Shown here: piece by piece, positions 44,582 to 55,158 of the stretch
Numbering within the stretch: the stretch's first letter is position 1
Layout: the number at the start of each line of letters is the position of its first letter
Origin: Oscheius tipulae
Taxonomy: Eukaryota; Nematoda; Chromadorea; Rhabditida; Rhabditidae
DNA length: 64,000 nucleotides
Assembly: GCA_037178975.1 (NCBI GenBank)
Contig: JASJZH010000004.1
Span: 11,222,001 to 11,286,000, forward strand
Reading direction: 5' to 3'
Translations under genes and position numbers: made by a program
Notes under the pieces: generated by a model
Database searches by the model: none
Told to the model about the DNA's origin: nothing
The model's input: only the letters and a program-made list of their open reading frames with translations

Positions 44582-47500
44582 ATGAGTCATACAGTTTCAG
44601 GCTCCATGCGTTACTACAACGACTACAACAACCGGTACGACGAGCCGTGGAGAGCTCGGAATGAGTGCTACTACAGTGGAGAACAAAATGGCTACTACTG
44701 GTCTCGAGACTACTACAATGGACCTTGGGACTTCTTTCCGAAGTTTGCTGAGCTGATTCAGAGTTACTTCATCGAGCCGATGGACACGGAAGACTTCCAG
44801 GCTTTGCACGAGGATCTAACCAAATCGGACAGCAGTCTGGGAAGTTTGATGGCTGTCGGAGCCGAGCAGGTGAGGAGGCAGAGAGGCAGAGAAACAGAGA
44901 GAGACAGAGAGACAGAAAGGCAGAGAGATTGGGAGACAGAGAAAGACAGAGAGACAGAGCAGTGAGATTAATTTTTTGAGAAAAAAAACTCAAATGCCCT
45001 AGAAAACGGGGGTCGGAACAACAACCCCCTGACGTGTGTTTCAAGCGAAAGCGGTAACCACTAGGCCGCTTGGGACAGAAAAGGCGCTCCCGTACCGTCT
45101 CGAAAAAAAAATTCTCCCGCGTTTCCGTGTGGTTAGTACACTCGTCTGGTAATCTAGCGACCCAGGTTCGATTCTCACCGCTGACAAAACTAAATCTTCC
45201 CCGTTTCCAGAAGTTCCAAGGACTCGGAACACGCTCCTGCTGTTAGTTTATCTCTAAAAAAAACTTCGCTAGCCGAAAATTTTCCCATTGTTGCTCATTT
45301 CACTACGTACTGTAGATCTCAGAGAAAGTGTGACAAAAAGCTGAGAGATATACAGACAGAAATAGAGAGATTCAGTGAAATTTCCAGGGAAACCTCCCCG
45401 CCTCCGGATTTTACCTCCTTCTGGCCTCGATTCTCAGTTTGGTCATCATTCTCGCCGGCGTCTTCAAAAAAATTCGAAGCAAGGGGAGCGCCGTCCCAAT
45501 TCCCGATGACAAGACTCGTAAGCAGATGGTTCCACTCTGGCTAATGCATGTTCCTCTCTTCATCTTTACAATCTTCTTCACAATTCTTTTCTCGATCAGT
45601 CTCTGGCCAGCCTGGGATCAGTTGGATGGTAATAACTACGAAGATAACTGCATTCAACGTAACTTTGTTATGAACTATACCCAAATATCTAAATTTCAGA
45701 AGCTGTCTACCTCGAAAAGTTCCAGCTTTTCATGGGGGACTGCGAATTCAAAGCAAGTTTCTAACAGTACCAGAAATATGGGCAATTCTTAGAACCGTAT
45801 CACTGAGGGTCAGGAAAATTTAAAACGGGATATTACTCGCGCCCTGAAGGACAGTGCAAACTATAGTTGCAATGCCGAGTCGGATACACGAAATTGGAAG
45901 GTATGATTTTTTGACAGAGACACGTAGACACGTACTTATTTTAGCAACTCGTCGAAAAGGATAAGGATTCGATCATTGAGATCCTGGATGCAGCTGGTGA
46001 TCTTCTGAAACAACTCCAAGATCTAAAGTCTCTTGAAAAGGAGGAGGCTGACCTGGACGAGGTCGCCTACACAGAAAGTGTCATCAACAAGATTGTGGAG
46101 GAGGTGAAGAAGCTTCAAACGATTCTTGACGACGCTGGAAACAGCCCCGAGGTTTCGATTGAGCGCTATAAAAAGCAGAAAGAGGCATACGAAGCCAAGA
46201 TCAAGGAGCTGGTCGACCCACTTTTCACAAAAATCGAGGATACTGCCACGAGATTGAAAGTGGTAAAGGAGTCTCTGAACACAGCTACAAAAAGCTTTGC
46301 CTCTTGGGTGACAACTGTCGGCACCAGGTTCAAAACCATTCGACAGGAGCTTCAAAGCGTTTGTAACGTTTGTGTTTGAAGTAGCGCAACATTTCAGAAC
46401 GAGCCTTTGCCTGTTATTATCTTCATGCAGGTTATTGCTGGGTTTGCAACAATTGTTACGCTTGTCTGTTTGGCAGTCGGATTTTTGCTATTCGGGGCAG
46501 GACTGGCTTATCCTAAAGGTGAGACACAGAGAGACAGAGACCGTGAGACAGACAGAGAGAGACTCGAATGTTCCAGGCTACTACTACTGTCCTGGGCTTC
46601 TCAAGTTTGGTCGCCGCCTATTGACACTTGGCTTCGTTCTAATGGGATTCTTTGCCGTGGCGCTCTTCTTCATTTCTGGGTAAGCAACATGAACCATCGA
46701 AAACAGTCTTGGCTCATCCAGAATGGCTCTCCGATTCTCTGCACCTTCGACCTCTGTTTGCAACTCGTTGACAGATTTTTCGGAGAACAAGACAGGTCAA
46801 GGATTTGATTTTTATGAGGTCATGAAGTTCACCGTAGGCCTGAAGAACTTCGAGGGAAAGACCATCAGATTGAACTTTGGGTATACGTCGTCTTCTTCCC
46901 CCAAAAATACATTTCTTCAGAGAGCTGATGGGAGGCAACAGTAGAAATGGCTTAGCCAACAAAGACGGAAATCTGTTCGAGGATCTGATACCAAGCATGC
47001 GAGCCTTTTTCGATATGGATGGATTTGCTAAGCAGATTGAGAAGATTGATCTTCCCAAGCTGGACAGTGTGACAATTCCCGACCAGAACAAGGTGTTTAT
47101 CGTCCCCATTGAATGCATCACACGGTTTAGGCCCTTCGTCCATTCAAGCGAGCTCTTCTCGCATTGGAGGATATCGATTTGTCCAAGCTAACCGCCAAAA
47201 AACAGCTCGCGAATCTTGTCAACAAAGAGATCAAGACTTTTAAGAGACTGATACAGGAGACACCTTTTGTCTCCTTCAACGTCTTTGTCATTTCCGGATG
47301 TTCGAATGGATTTGCTGAGCATCTGAGTCCAATGAGCAAACTTCGCACCGCTATGAGCAATAACTTTGAGGAGTACCGCGTGAGTCTCTCTGTCTCACTG
47401 ACCAGCACATTTAAGGGAAAACTAATGTATAATCTCTACGAATCGCACAAGTTTAACGATGTCTACCGCTCCGCAACCAGCGGATTCTGCCTTCGAATCC

Positions 47501-47758
47501 GTCTTCCGGCCAGCGGTGTCTGGCTTGCTTCGAGTTCGAGACAATCTCAAAGAAATTAACCTTGCTCTTTCAGTGCTTCTCGGAACAATCATTCTCGTCA
47601 GCATGATTGTTGTCTTCAAGGTATCCAATCGTCTTTGCATCCACGACGAGGATGTTTTCACTATGGACAACGAGAGTGTTACCACGATTTCGACCATCAC
47701 AGCGCCTCTGATTGATGCCAAGATGACGGAAAAGGACGTCCAGGTGTACGATATTTGA
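44582..47758 (+). CDS. Five-pass membrane protein, prominin-like
   Basis: The topology matches prominins: extracellular N-terminus (YYNDYNNRYDEPWRARNECY, YFIEPMDTEDF), TM1 (GFYLLLASILSLVIILAGVF), TM2 (PLFIFTIFFTILFSISLW), a large helical extracellular loop (DSIIEILDAAGDLLKQLQDL), TM3 (IIFMQVIAGFATIVTLVCLA), TM4 (LLTLGFVLMGFFAVALFFIS), a second large loop with NKTG and cysteines, TM5 (LALSVLLGTIILVSMIVVFK) and a short cytosolic tail ending VYDI. Introns are 36-45 nt, except the first, which is filled by a tRNA-like element. One intron near 45752 appears to be GC-AG (AAA then GCAAGT). AATAAA is at 47783-47788. A tandem paralogue follows at 48705. The N-terminal signal peptide is not located. 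Confidence 0.7.
44925..45340 (+). repeat. Divergent tRNA-like element, family 1 (copy f)
   Basis: It fills the first intron of the prominin-like gene. The GTGAGG donor runs into GCAGAGAGGCAGAGAAACAG, then a shortened left body, the minus module (GGTAACCACTAGGCCGCTTG box A complement), the + module (CGTGTGGTTAGTACACTCGT, AGGTTCGATTCTCACCG) and the right body (CCGTTTCCAGAAGTTCCAAG). Confidence 0.75.
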
Positions 47759-48102
47759 ATCGTGGGATCGTGTTTTCTGTGCAATAAAGTGGACTTTTGT
47801 TGTTGAAAATGTTGCAGCTAGTTGCACTTTCACTTTTTAAAGGCCAATGATATCTGTGACTCTGTCTTGATCTCAGAAGCGGATCACTTAGAACAGATCT
47901 TACTTAGAGAATCCGTTCTTCACCTTTCAAGGCCCATGTCTAACAGAACAAACGTTGCTACACAAGATTAAAGGTTAACGGATACAGTACAGCCATAATG
48001 GTGGGGAGGGGGTAAGTTGGCAGTGTCATAACGATAACAGTATAAGATTCCTAGGCCAATGATACTGGTACCAGCGTGGAGCTTTGTGAAGTTTTCCGTT
48101 CG

Positions 48103-48471
48103 TATATTCTATTTTCAACGAAGAGCGGCAGCTGGTCCCCGAAAACCTACTTGACAACGAAATCAAGAAAAAAACTAAAACAAGTAGCTGATATTGAAAA
48201 AAAAACAGGTTAGCTGAACTTCACTTTTCAAGTTCCGAGCTTTTTCAACGTTTTTTTCTGAATTTTTTTATTCGAATTGGTTGTCAAGTAGGTCTTCTCG
48301 ATAGTAGAATTCTAAAACAACATGAAAACCAGAAAAAAATCTCTGGCAAACGGGCTAGAACTGCCAAAAAGGCAAAATATTTTTTGCTTTTCGCGTCATT
48401 TTTATTTGAACAAAGTGGCGCGGAAGCAGTTAGTCCTTTAACATGTCGCTCTTCGTTGGAAATAGACTATA
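48103..48471. mobile_element. MITE with inverted terminal repeats
   Basis: The left end TATATTCTATTTTCAACGAA with GAGCGGCAG pairs with the right end (inverted TATAGTCTATTTCCAACGAA with GAGCGACA). An inner inverted pair, CCTACTTGACAAC ... GTTGTCAAGTAGG, gives a second stem. There is no coding sequence. It shares ends with the MITE at 19384. It sits in the spacer between the two prominin-like genes. Confidence 0.65.
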
Positions 48472-49699
48472 ATCGACAACTGAACGTAGAATTCGAGGCA
48501 ATAGTCCCGATTTTCCCGAGAAAGACTTCTTTTTTTGCGATATCAGGTATTTTATACTTTTGATTAGAACAGAACATTCTAATGTTTTTTTTTCCTGGTG
48601 TAGCCTCAATGTAGCTTGACTGTGACTCTCTGAAAACTGATAACGCCAGTCGATAAATAGGGGAAAGCCATCTGCCTCAAAACAAAACATCAAATTTCAG
48701 AAAAATGGGTTGGCGTGGCGGTTTTGGAGAGCTGGATGAATGCGCCTATAATGGCCCCACCACGAGAGCCTACATGCATTGGGAAACACACTGAGTTTAT
48801 GAGCGAATGGTTCCCCTCGAAATTTGTGAATTCATTCATTGAGCCGATGAGTCGTGATGAAAATATCGTGGGTTTTTTTCAAAGACTGAGAGACAGAGAC
48901 CGGTACTATTGTTCTTCAGAAAGTCTACCAAACTATTCCCCAAGGAAGTGGGACTCTATTAATGGAAAAGTTGCTGGAAACCGGCAGTGTTCGGGGTCAC
49001 ATCCTAATCTTCTACTTTGTCCTCCTGGCCGGAATGATCCTCAGTACTATCATCATGGTAGTGGGATTGGTCACGAAGGCCAGAAAGGGCAGCTTCGTCC
49101 CAATCCCCGACAATTCAACTCGTGCCAAGATGGTTCCCCTATGGCTGATCCAGATTCTTCTGTCCGTTCTGACCATCTGGGTCGCTATACTCTAATTCAA
49201 GAGTCTCTATCCTGCATTCAATTATAGCTGGTTCTCGACTGGTCCAAAAGAACGTGTGTTCGGTCATATACTAACTTACCATGTTTAGTGGCTCAGTTCA
49301 CGTGAGAATTTGGTCTACAGGAAGCTGATTGCAAGTTTAAAGTAAGAATTTTGGCTTCTACATGACCAGGTTTTTTTTTAGAAACTTTTGCTGGAAGGAG
49401 ATGAAAAACAAAAAGCGAGTGTTAACGATTGGACTAGTATAGCAACATCTGGCAAGTGCTGGACAGAAAATATACTCGAGACTCGTTTGGTAGGCTAATT
49501 TGTCTCTCTGTATCCCTGTCTCTCTGTCCTTCTCTCTTGCCTACATTTCGGCAATATGTTTACAGCGCCTTGTGGAAATGGACCTGAAATCTGTTGATTA
49601 TATCTTGGATGCTGGAAGAGATCTGCTCAATCAGCTCAGCCAAGCCAAAAATAGAACTGCTGACAATTCGGAGCACAAGTTTACTGAAACGTACGTGAA

Positions 49700-50174
49700 A
49701 AAACCTTTGAACTGACGGAGTATGTCAGAAAGGTAACCAGCCAGCAACTTGAAAAGGTTACCGTTGCACTTCGTCGGAAACGGCCGCTGAAGTCGAAAGT
49801 CATCCTGCAGATGAACAACGCGCGCCCCCATGTCGCCAAACTCACTCGCTCCAGGATCCACGACCTGGGTTGGGAGATTCTATCCCATCCTCCTTATAGC
49901 CCGGACCTTGCCCCTTCCGACTATTATCTGTTCCGGACTCCCAACAACAAGATTTGAAGACAACAGTTCATTTTCGACGGCGCACTCAAAACCTGATTGA
50001 CAAACTTCTTCGCGTCGAAACCCAAGGTGTTCTACGAGCGTGGCATCCGTAAGCTACCCGTGAAATGAGCAGACGTGGTCCATCATAATAATGATTACAA
50101 CGAATGAAAAAGTTGTTTGGAAGTCAATAAATTTTTGCATTTGAAAAAGCGAAAAGACTTAGTTACCAACCCAA
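49700..50174 (+). mobile_element. Mariner 3'-half remnant inside a pseudogene
   Basis: Only the 3' part of the element is present, from near the junction after FTETYVKK to the 3' terminal inverted repeat CGAAAAGACTTAGTTACCAA (then CCCAA and TA). There is no 5' repeat. From 49586, which is still host exon, to 50174 it matches 39886-40471 with about one substitution and one 3-nt indel that I could see. Confidence 0.88.
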
Positions 50175-50844
50175 TATTACTGCGGATTGCTTCGATTTTT
50201 GAGGAAACTTCTCACTTTTAGCTTCGTGGCACTTGGGGTTCATACCATTGCCATCTTCTTCATCTCATGGCGCATCTTCTCCATCATACGTAATTTCACC
50301 GAATTCCTTTTTCAGGGCGAGTCTGACTGTTTCCACTTCGGCAAAAAGTATTTGTATGTCGATTTCGGGCCTCGGAGAGTATCCGAGCTCTGCCTTCTTT
50401 AAAGACAATAAGATTGAGAAAAATTTGCTACTAATGGTTCTACCGCCGCTACTGTTAGCTTGGGGTACTTTTGAATTATGCTGTGGATTCCATACTTTTA
50501 GGGAGTTCCTGAAAAGCTCAAGACTTCGGGACAATAACACGGCCTATACGACCTTGGCAGAACTGTTGATTTCGCAGTGGCCTGTGGCAGAAGACTCCGA
50601 TTCGAAAGATGTCTTGGCTATCATTCAGTCCGTAAAATGCCGATTCCGTCAATCCCTGATGTGAACACCGCCGACAATACAAAGATTTGTTATTCAACTC
50701 CTTGTTCAGAACAGGTTCAGATGTTGCATCAGTTGAAAAGATCTGCTATTTCACTTGAGGTAGGCTACACTGAATCTGCTAGAGAGATCACCAGGAGGGG
50801 TCTCCGTTCTTTTACGAAGTAACTTTCTTTACAGAGAGACAGAT

Positions 50845-51262
50845 GAAAAGACAGACAGAGAGATATATAAACAGGGCCACATTGCAGTGAGATTAATTCT
50901 TCGAGGAAAACGAACAACGGGGCCGTGTTCAGCTCCCTCGAATCCCCTAGAAAACGTATAACAAATCGAAAAGTTGTCTTGAACTGGGATCAAACCAATA
51001 ACTCTTGGTGTCGTAGAACTCCAAGTGAATGCGGTAACCATTTTTATTTGGATTTTAAGAAGGGTTACCGTACCGTCTTGGAAACTTTTTCCACGTGGCC
51101 GAATGGTTAGCACACCCGTCTAGTAATCTAGCAACCCAGGTTCGATTCTCGCCGCGGTCAAAATTGTATCTACTGGTTTATCTCTAAAATGCTTTCCTAA
51201 CCAACCTGCTTCCTATAGTTGCTCATTCATTACGTACTGTAGATCGACGCTCTGAAACAGAG
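50845..51262 (+). repeat. Divergent tRNA-like element, family 1 (copy g)
   Basis: Left body GGCCGTGTTCAGCTCCCTCG; minus module with decayed box B (GGGATCAAACCAATAACTCT); + module CCGAATGGTTAGCACACCCG and AGGTTCGATTCTCGCCGCGG; the right body lacks its inner part. It occupies the intron before the FTPQSLTALNQ exon of the prominin-like pseudogene. Confidence 0.75.
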
Positions 51263-51877
51263 GAACAGTTCTTTTCCAGCCTGATCGCTCACTTCACTCC
51301 GCAGTCTCTTACCGCGCTCAACCAAACTGGATGTACCGTAATGCTTGACGAATGGAGTAGGAATGAAATGAACAGCGGAGTGCCGAACTACTTGAGTCGA
51401 TACATAGTAAGAGAGGATGCTTGATAACTTTCAAAGAAATCATCAGAGCCAAGCAAAGTCAAGACTGTATGGAACAGTTAGCTTCTCCGATGGTTCTTTT
51501 GTTGTCATAATAAGCTATTTTTCTATTTTTTTAATCAGTTTTTTATTGGTTCTGGAGATGAAGAATACACTTTGCCATGTTTGTGAAGAAAATCGGGACC
51601 GCCTCCATGATCCATGTATCTCAGAGTCCCAAGAAGCTGTCTAGAGCCCCGAGAATGCAAAGCAGAATGGCAATGTTTGACCAGATAAGCAAGAAAGGCC
51701 ATTTTTCAACTCAGAGCTTCCATTTTTCCTCACGAAATACATCTCTTTAATCATACGACGAAATTGCCTGAGATTTCTATTCCCAGCTTCAAGTTTCTCA
51801 ATCTCCACGTCACGCCGGCGCCTGCAATTGTTCGATAGTTTCTCGACAAGTTCCCATAGCAATACTGACCTCTGTGA

Positions 51878-53088
51878 ATGGATTCCGAACACTTCCCGCG
51901 CCCTCGACTTCTTGCTTTGGATGCAATTTTGGTGAGTTGTTTCCCTTCATTCACACGTTTTTTTTTGTTTTTTTTTTTAGCAATTTTTCCTTGGATTCAT
52001 CCTCATCAGATCCATGGTATTCTCCACAGGAAATGACGTAGAACTGAGCTGGCTCTATGGATTGGTCATTGGCTCAGTAGCTCATTTCCAGCTGGTAATG
52101 TTCTTACATGTAAGTTCTTCCCAATGTCAACTTTGGCAACTTTTGTTTCAAGATCTTCGAGATACTGATTCCAAAAAGAGACTGGGTGTATGGAGTTCTC
52201 ATATTGAACTTGTTTGCGATCATAGTGGTAGGTGTAATAAAAATCATTCAATCAGTCATTCAGAGAATGGTAACATGGTTCTACTTGCTCACATGCCGTG
52301 TGTGGGACGATATTAATCCTGGAGTGTCTGAACTGTCCACTGAACTCATCCTCAGTTAGTTTTCTAGTCACTTTTTGTAACCAAATTTCAGCTTTTTCTT
52401 TGTCAACCCTTGTTAATTTCAAACTTGGCTGGTCCCGTTGTTGTGACGAATAAAGAGTCGGCGGTTTTGGAAAAGACAGAGAGACAGCAAGGCAGTGAGA
52501 CAGAACGGTGAGATTAATTCTCCGAGGAAAACGAACAAAGGGACCGTGTTCACCGCCCTTGAATCCCCTAGAAAACGTATAACAAATAAAAAAGTTGTCT
52601 TGAGCTGGGATCAAACCAATAACTCTTGGTGTCGTACGAACTCCAAGCGAATGCTGTAACCATTAGGCTATTTGGATTGAAAGAAGGGTTATCTTAGAAA
52701 CTTTCTTCCGCGAGGCCGAATGGTTAGCACACCTATCTAGTAATCTAGCAACCCAGGTTCGACTCCCGCCGCGGTCAAAACTGTTTCTTCAATGTTTCCA
52801 GAGGTTTTCAAGGGCGCTGAAAACGCTCGTGCTATTGGTTTACCTCTAAAATGCTTCTCTAACCAAACTGTTTCCTATAGTTGCTCATTCATTACGTACT
52901 GTAGATCGACGCTCAGAAACAGATAGACAGAGACAGACCGCATTCCCAAGTGGACATTTTCACTGGAACGGGATAACTCTCCGCTTAGAGAGCAGAGAAT
53001 CCCATTTCTCAATATCTACTTCAACAGTGCGCAAGAGCAAAGGTTCAATAGCTGCTCGGCTTGTTCCCCGAGCACAACTGATCTTTGA
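51878..53088 (+). CDS. Unrecognised multi-pass membrane protein A
   Basis: Exons 51878-51931, 51981-52109, 52153-52354 and possibly 52937-53088 join in phase to 178 residues. The start is MDSEHFPRPRLLALDAIL. Hydrophobic segments are FFLGFILIRSMVF, WLYGLVIGSVAHFQLVMFLH and VYGVLILNLFAIIVVGVIKI, followed by WDDINPGVSELSTELILS. The last exon is hydrophilic (RIPKWTFSLERDNSPLREQR) and uses as acceptor the GACAG at the edge of the tRNA-like element. Because that exon aligns with the 5' flank of gene A itself, it may instead be 5' flank of the next paralogue, in which case gene A is truncated by the insertion. No known family. Confidence 0.5.
52475..52935 (+). repeat. Divergent tRNA-like element, family 1 (copy h)
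   Basis: The most complete copy: left body GGACCGTGTTCACCGCCCTT, minus module (complement of TAGCCTAATGGTTACAGCAT), spacer, + module (CCGAATGGTTAGCACACCTA, AGGTTCGACTCCCGCCGCGG) and right body TTTTCAAGGGCGCTGAAAAC, with GACAGA tracts at both edges. Confidence 0.85.
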
Positions 53089-53701
53089 ATGAAACCCTCT
53101 CCCCGCATTAGAGTTGTTACTTTGGACGGAATTTTGGTGAATCCGATAACGTGAAACAGATGCCTTTTTAGCAATGTTTTCTTCTTTATATTCTGTTCCG
53201 ACTCCTAATTTTGTCCACCTCTGAGGTTATGAACCTGTAATGGCCTTGTGGATTGGTCACTGGCTCAATTCTCCATTTCACACTGGTTGCAATTTTAAAT
53301 GCAAGTTTTTTGTATTTTATAAAACGAATGTCTTCAGGTTTCAAATTCAATAATTCCAAATAGGGGACTTTTATATGGAGCGCTATGTCTCAATCTTATT
53401 ACGGTTATATTGGTAAGAATTTTCGGATTCCTAGACAAAATTTGCTATTCAGAGAGCGCTTACAGTTTACCATTTGTTCAAGTGCTATCTATCGGAAGAC
53501 ATCAATTTTGGGGTGGCCCAGCTGTCCAAAGAATTGTTGCTTAGTGGGTTTTGGTACTTTCTTCCTTCTCATGTCTCAGCCTTCTTACTGTCGACCTGTG
53601 CCAACTTTGTTATCAGTTATTTGAGCTGTAAAGATCATGATATATCCAAGGAGAGTGATCCAATTGCTGTTCGGGCTGCCCTCATTGGCGCACCAGCATA
53701 A
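53089..53701 (+). pseudogene. Multi-pass membrane protein B, paralogue with in-frame stop
   Basis: It parallels protein A exon by exon: MKPSPRIRVVTLDGIL, then CFLLYILFRLLILSTSEVM, then a TAA where A has Ser (MNL*WPCGLVTGS), SNSIIPNRGLLYGALCLNLI, and VYHLFKCYLSEDINFGVAQL with SKELLLSGFWYFLPSHVSA and TCANFVISYLSC, ending at IGAPA. Its ATG directly abuts the proposed stop of A. The rest is clean, so this may be a recent pseudogene or a gene whose true splicing avoids the stop. Confidence 0.5.
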
Positions 53702-54067
53702 TGAAGCTCATCGAAGTTCGCCCCCCCTCATTTCTCCATTTTATGGTGGTAATATGGAGTTATGTGATTTTTTAGCTCAAGAAGTATGCAAAAGTTTCAG
53801 CTTTTCTCCGCAATTTCCCCAAAAGAAAATCATTTTTGCGGTGCCATGTGTTTTAACTGTCTTGCCTACGTTGTGGTCGAAATTTTCGAATCAGGTTACA
53901 GCATTTTTTCTTCAGTGACGTGCAGTCTGATTCTTTGTTGTGCGCTATTTATCGCGAAACATCGTGGATGTAGTATTAGAGCCCGCAAATGACATGCATC
54001 TGAATTGGTTTCTTTTGACTTTCTATTCAACTTTTAGCATTCCTAATATCGACCGGTCTTAACTTCT
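53702..54067 (+). other. Further membrane-protein-like exons
   Basis: Open segments with hydrophobic runs, NCLAYVVVEIFESGYSIFSS then LILCCALFIAKHRG, and in another frame FLISTGLNFYACYWIVNELH. They follow acceptor-like TTTTTTAG and ACTTTTAG. They could be exons of B, of the next gene or of a decayed third copy; phases could not be fixed. Confidence 0.3.
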
Positions 54068-54631
54068 ATGCCTGTTATTGGATTGTCAATGAACTCCATT
54101 CGGCGAGTCAACAAACGAAGTTACATTATGAGAGGCGGATTGTTTACGTATATGACATATATTGAAAAGAAACAGAGAGCGTTAGCCTTCAAGCCCAAGA
54201 AGAAGATCCTTGTTTTCCTGCTGCGTTTCCTAATGAATACAATTATTCTAACTGTTTTGGCCACCAACCTGTTCGGGGTTGTATTCGCTCTTTGGATTTG
54301 GTTCCTTGGCGCCAGTGTAGGTTCCGCTAACTTCCTGAAACCTTGTTTGTTTCGTCTCTATTCCTCTGTTTATGTCTCTCTGTCTCTATGTGCCTCTATG
54401 CATCTGCGTCTCTTTTTTTCTTTGTCTCTTTATGTTTCTGTCTCTCTGAACACACCTCTCCATTTAAAGACCTGTTTCCTGCTTTCTTATCCTCCCAATC
54501 AACACCGTTCGCATCTTCTCCCTAAAAATATTCTATAGATGGACCAAAGTACAAAAACCCACTTCTTCTCGCTTCCGAATATCGTTCATAACGACAAAAT
54601 CACCAGGATTGGCAGACATTTTGCTGTGTAG
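54068..54631 (+). CDS. Unrecognised membrane protein C
   Basis: Two exons (54068-54316 and 54539-54631) give 113 residues. A basic juxtamembrane stretch (RRVNKRSYIMRGG, KKKILVF) is followed by one long or two close membrane segments (LLRFLMNTIILTVLATNLFG and VVFALWIWFLGAS). The tail is MDQSTKTHFFSLPNIVHNDK to RHFAV. The intron carries a TCTCTATGTC-type tract. It may be the 3' end of a longer gene that begins in the exons just upstream. No family recognised. Confidence 0.45.
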
Positions 54632-54665
54632 ATTGTGGATGGGAGTGAGAGACAGACTGTGGCAT

Positions 54666-54675
54666 CAACATGTTG
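54666..54675. promoter_or_regulatory. CAACATGTTG palindrome with nearby GTAAACA
   Basis: Perfect 10-bp palindrome (TCAACATGTTGA counting flanks). A GTAAACA FOXO/DAF-16-type site lies 24 bp downstream at 54699-54705. Of the five copies listed, this is the one not clearly upstream of a start codon. Confidence 0.4.
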
Positions 54676-54772
54676 ACAATAAACGGGGGAGCCCTTATGT
54701 AAACAAAACATGACCAAACTCGATAGGTTTCGAAACTTTATTGTTCCTTAAAGAAATAACGTCAGAAATAGA

Positions 54773-55072
54773 CTACCAAGACTGTTTCCTGTCAACTTCT
54801 TCTGCCAATACGGTCCATTCTTCAGAGCCGGTCCTTTCAAAAGATTCTGGAGCTCTCACAGTTCCAGTCTCTGGACAGCTGGCACTCTCAGAAAAGTTTT
54901 CTGTCTGCCTCTTCCGCAAGATCTGATGATTTTTTCATTGGGTGGGAAAGATGGATATATACCTTGTCTGTCTTTTTCGAGCTTTGGGAGCTCTCTGGAA
55001 CTGGTTTGGTCTAAAAAACAAAGTCAAATGTCTCTGTTTTCCAACAGCGCTTACGTATTTCGGCTTACCCAT
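54773..55072 (-). CDS. Candidate small hydrophilic protein gene
   Basis: Minus-strand exons with acceptors TTTTTTAG and ATCATCAG give TKPVPESSQSSKKTDK, then ILRKRQTENFSESASCPETG to EVDRKQSW and a stop, followed by a minus-strand AATAAA at 54737-54742. From the upstream ATG at 55072 the phase would instead give MDQTSSRELPKLEKDRQ and a stop soon after. So the start exon is unresolved, although both readings are hydrophilic like the neighbours. A CAACATGTTG palindrome lies about 80 bp upstream. Confidence 0.35.
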
Positions 55073-55148
55073 TGGAGAAATTTCAAGAAGGATGTTGTTG
55101 CTAGTGCAGGGAGGAAGGAATGGAATATACTCATGCACTTTTCGCTGT

Positions 55149-55158
55149 CAACATGTTG
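55149..55158. promoter_or_regulatory. CAACATGTTG palindrome
   Basis: Upstream of the candidate minus-strand gene starting at 55072, in the context GTCAACATGTTGTC. Confidence 0.4.

Larger units (their letters stand above)
48705..51644 (+). pseudogene. Prominin-like paralogue, interrupted by mariner remnant
   Basis: Exons parallel the intact gene: FVNSFIEPMSRDENI, HILIFYFVLLAGMILSTIIM (TM1), PIPDNSTRAKMVPLWLIQIL (TM2), EADCKFK, VDYILDAGRDLLNQLSQAKN, then after the mariner piece YYCGLLRFLRKLLTFSFVAL (TM4), a diverged loop 2 (SAISLEVGYTESAREITRRG, FTPQSLTALNQTGCTVMLDE), TM5 (YFSIFLISFLLVLEM) and a tail. Breaks: a frame change after EDECAYNGPTTRAYM, a TAA right after TM2 (VAIL), a TGA in VAQFT*EFGLQ where the paralogue is open, and loss of TM3 with the second half of loop 1 at the mariner junction. 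Confidence 0.75.
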
